A DNA stretch of 8,004 nucleotides, from positions 1 to 8,004 of the forward strand of contig PCVM01000061.1 in NCBI GenBank assembly GCA_002796045.1, given 5' to 3'. This stretch comes from Candidatus Roizmanbacteria bacterium CG11_big_fil_rev_8_21_14_0_20_36_8 (GTDB lineage Bacteria; Patescibacteriota; Microgenomatia; UBA1406; GWC2-37-13). A model generated the notes under the pieces. The model ran no database searches. It had not been told where the DNA came from and saw only the letters and a program-made list of their open reading frames with translations. The position numbers and the translations under genes are program-made. Below are positions 5,988 to 8,004 of this stretch, one piece after another; position 1 is the first letter of the stretch, and each line of letters begins with the position of its first letter.

Positions 5988-5990
5988 AAA

Positions 5991-6058
5991 TTACGAATTA
6001 CGAATGAATAATGAGGACAGCAATTCAGCAATATAGCAATTAAACAGCTTAGCAATTA
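5991..6058. repeat. Cluster of short direct repeats (TTACGAA and AGCAAT words)
   Basis: Two adjacent TTACGAA copies (5991-5997, 5998-6004) are followed by four AGCAAT copies (starting 6019, 6027, 6035 and 6051). They fill most of the gap between the Xer gene and the DUF2079 gene. Low-complexity intergenic words of this kind are, from memory, frequent in Patescibacteria genomes. No function can be read from them. Confidence 0.6.
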
Positions 6059-6068
6059 TAATAAACAG

Positions 6069-7604
6069 ATGCTAAAAGTTCTTCAGAAACACCTACCTTT
6101 GGCAATATTACTTATTGGAATTTTTTTTTACTGTTTATACTTCTCGCTCTTTACAATAAATAGATTTAACAAGCTTCAGGCTCATTATTTTGATCTTGGG
6201 ATTATGGATCAGACTGTTCACAACACATATATGAGTATAAAAACCCTTGATATGAGTCGTATATTAGAGCTCACCGATCCCGCAGCGAGTACTTCACAAG
6301 TAAAGCGTATGGCTGTTCACAACGATATAATCTTAGCTTTTATAGCTCCATTTTATTTTATTCATGACGGTCCGGCGACTTTGTTAGTTTTGCAAACTTT
6401 CGTTTTAGCACTTGGGGCTTACTATGTTTTTCTAATTGGTAAGAATATTTTCATCAAGCATAAAATTCGAGACTGGATTGCCCTAATATTCGCCTATGGT
6501 TATTTGCTCTATCCACCACTTCAGAAAGCAAATAATTTCGATTTTCATGCTGTCACATTTGCCACAACTCTTTTATTGATGATGTTCTATTATTTCTCCA
6601 AAAAAAAATACCGCCTGAGTATTCTTTTAGCCTTTTTGGCTGTATTAACTAAAGAGCAGGTAGGCTTGACAGTGGCCTCATTCGGCGGGTATGTGATTTT
6701 AAATGAATTTATCGTAAATCATTTCAACAAAAAAGATAAGTTTTTAAAGAAGATAAAAGAAAAGAAAATAGTATTTGCGGTCATTCTTGTTGTCATCGGT
6801 ATCGCCTGGGTACTTTTGTCAATGAAAGTCATAATTCCGCAGTCGAGATCAGGTCCACATTTTGGCGCAGAATATTATGAATATCTAAAAATAGATCCAT
6901 TCAAAGGTCTTCATGCATTGTTTCGATATGAGTCAGGAAAGTATTTATCAATAATCTTGACACCTTTTGGTTTTCTATCTCTTTTAGCACCACTCAGATT
7001 TTTAATAATGATTCCTGAACTTCTGGTAATTCTTCTCTCGACAAATAGTAACATGCGCAATATTTACTTTCATTATGAGTCTGTGCTGACGCCCTTTATT
7101 GTCATATCGGCAATGTATGGAGGGCGGAATTTTTTGAGTGCTAACTTAATCGAAAAATTTAAACAAATAATTCCAAAAAAATTAAGCCACTACGTTTTCT
7201 TCTCAACTTCATTTTTTCTCATTATTTACATAATACTCAGTGCATTGTCAGCCTCTATGTATATGTCTCCCCTACCTTGGGGACATCACAGCGATCTTTA
7301 TCCATGGCAAAAAGCTGATATAAAGCTCCAAGACGTAAGTTTGTGGAAATCTTACCTAAGGGATGACTCAGTAGCCGTCTCAACTACAGGGCATTTAGCA
7401 CCACACTTTACAGACCGCAGATATTTTTATAATTTTGCTGGTGGATATGACAAGGCATCATACGTTATTATAGATACATATGAATTAGGTCGAGGATTCC
7501 AGGGTCAAGAAAAGCAGGAAGAATATGAAAAGTTAGAGCGAGATTGGAAGTATGTTAATATTTACAAACAGCACGGTATCGAAGTTTTTAAAAACGTCTA
7601 TTGA
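6069..7604 (+). CDS. DUF2079 family polytopic membrane protein
   Basis: This 511-residue integral membrane protein has about nine or ten hydrophobic segments, the first at residues 9-28. Family landmarks are FDLGIMDQ (41-48), AVHND (82-86), NNFDFHAVTF (155-164), LTKEQVGL (193-200), and the region RFLIMIPELLV...NIYFHYESVLTPF (310-343). A soluble C-terminal part (432-511) contains VSTTGHLAPHFTDRRYFYNF and YVIIDT. DUF2079 proteins are generally thought to have a GT-C-like glycosyltransferase architecture using polyprenyl-phosphate sugars, with acidic residues in the first outer loop (such as D42 and D47); the substrate is not known. The gene is followed after 16 bases by a GT2 glycosyltransferase, which could make such a lipid-linked donor. 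The start at 6069 has no Shine-Dalgarno but gives a complete first membrane segment. Confidence 0.88.
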   Translation: MLKVLQKHLPLAILLIGIFFYCLYFSLFTINRFNKLQAHYFDLGIMDQTVHNTYMSIKTLDMSRILELTDPAASTSQVKRMAVHNDIILAFIAPFYFIHDGPATLLVLQTFVLALGAYYVFLIGKNIFIKHKIRDWIALIFAYGYLLYPPLQKANNFDFHAVTFATTLLLMMFYYFSKKKYRLSILLAFLAVLTKEQVGLTVASFGGYVILNEFIVNHFNKKDKFLKKIKEKKIVFAVILVVIGIAWVLLSMKVIIPQSRSGPHFGAEYYEYLKIDPFKGLHALFRYESGKYLSIILTPFGFLSLLAPLRFLIMIPELLVILLSTNSNMRNIYFHYESVLTPFIVISAMYGGRNFLSANLIEKFKQIIPKKLSHYVFFSTSFFLIIYIILSALSASMYMSPLPWGHHSDLYPWQKADIKLQDVSLWKSYLRDDSVAVSTTGHLAPHFTDRRYFYNFAGGYDKASYVIIDTYELGRGFQGQEKQEEYEKLERDWKYVNIYKQHGIEVFKNVY

Positions 7605-7620
7605 TTATTAAAAAAACAAT

Positions 7621-8004
7621 ATGATTTCCATCATCATCCCATTTTATAACGAAAAAGAAAACATCCCAATTTTAATTCCAGAGCTTAGTAAAGCTCTTGA
7701 ATTTCTAGGTCAGCCATTTGAAATTGTTCTTGTCGATGACGGCTCAACGGATAACTACATGAATGTAGTCGCACCAATTCTCACAGACCCAAGAGTTAAG
7801 CTTGAAGTTTTAAATCGTCGGATGGGCAAAGGGAAGGCTCTTGAAGTAGGGATAGAAAAGTCACATGGTGACATCATCACCTTCATGGACGCAGATCTTC
7901 AAGACGATCCAGGAGACCTGTCGTTATTCCTAGAGAAGATAAATAACGGGTATCATTTTGTAAACGGCCATCGTTTTGATCGTCAGGACAATCTTTTAAT
8001 TAAG
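7621..8004 (+). CDS. GT2 family glycosyltransferase (dolichol-phosphate mannosyltransferase-like), 3' end beyond window
   Basis: The first 128 residues are present and the frame runs off the window. The fold is GT-A: ISIIIPFYNEKENI (2-15), the nucleotide-binding LVDDGSTD (37-44), then RRMGKGKALEVGIEKSHGDII (66-86) and the metal/donor site FMDADLQDDP (88-97), followed by INNGYHFVNGHRFDR (107-121). This set is typical of enzymes that transfer a sugar from a nucleotide donor to a polyprenyl phosphate at the membrane (DPM1, GtrB, ArnC type), or of close relatives acting on glycans. It starts 16 bases after the DUF2079 stop with no promoter between, so the two are probably one operon. Whether membrane anchors follow the catalytic domain lies outside the window. 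Confidence 0.9.
   Translation, partial: MISIIIPFYNEKENIPILIPELSKALEFLGQPFEIVLVDDGSTDNYMNVVAPILTDPRVKLEVLNRRMGKGKALEVGIEKSHGDIITFMDADLQDDPGDLSLFLEKINNGYHFVNGHRFDRQDNLLIK

Overview
This 8-kb window is AT-rich, densely tRNA-punctuated bacterial DNA. It most resembles a small-genome Patescibacteria (CPR) lineage. That placement is an inference from several signs: a Xer-type tyrosine recombinase of the kind common in those genomes, a serine recombinase of the type often found against tRNA genes there, a DUF2079 membrane protein followed by a GT2 glycosyltransferase, tRNAs without an encoded CCA, and starts that almost all lack a clear Shine-Dalgarno. TGA is a real stop here (it ends the genes at 2535-2807 and 6069-7604), so recoding of TGA as in Gracilibacteria/Absconditabacteria is unlikely.

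Region 1 (1-2420) is a decayed integration locus at a tRNA-Ser(GGA) gene. A serine recombinase on the minus strand runs into the tRNA, and its last nine residues and stop codon are read from the antisense of the tRNA 3' part. The recombinase has lost its N-terminal catalytic domain. In its place, in the same reading frame, lies the tail of an adenosylhomocysteinase-like gene, itself broken by one in-frame TAA. An intact CYTH-domain gene (class IV adenylate cyclase / triphosphatase family) precedes it and overlaps its start by 8 bases.

Region 2 (2420-3250) has a small membrane protein gene, then a tRNA-Leu(TAG) with an extended -10 promoter. A short GC-rich stem-loop block and a large imperfect inverted repeat with a T-tract follow.

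Region 3 (3250-5040) has an orphan protein with a CheD/CNF1-like Cys...His pattern and a small terminator. After these come about 1.2 kb without a recognisable gene. The first 200 bases are less AT-rich and hold an unexplained open frame. The rest is extremely AT-rich and contains a 29-bp near-perfect palindrome.

Region 4 (5040-8004) has an intact Xer-like recombinase, a short-word repeat cluster, and a two-gene run of a DUF2079 polytopic membrane protein and a GT2 glycosyltransferase cut by the window end. The last two probably act together in surface glycan or lipid-linked sugar transfer.

I see no CRISPR array, rRNA or clear defence system. The most unusual features are the in-frame gene chimera at the tRNA-Ser island and the structured gene-free stretch upstream of the Xer gene.
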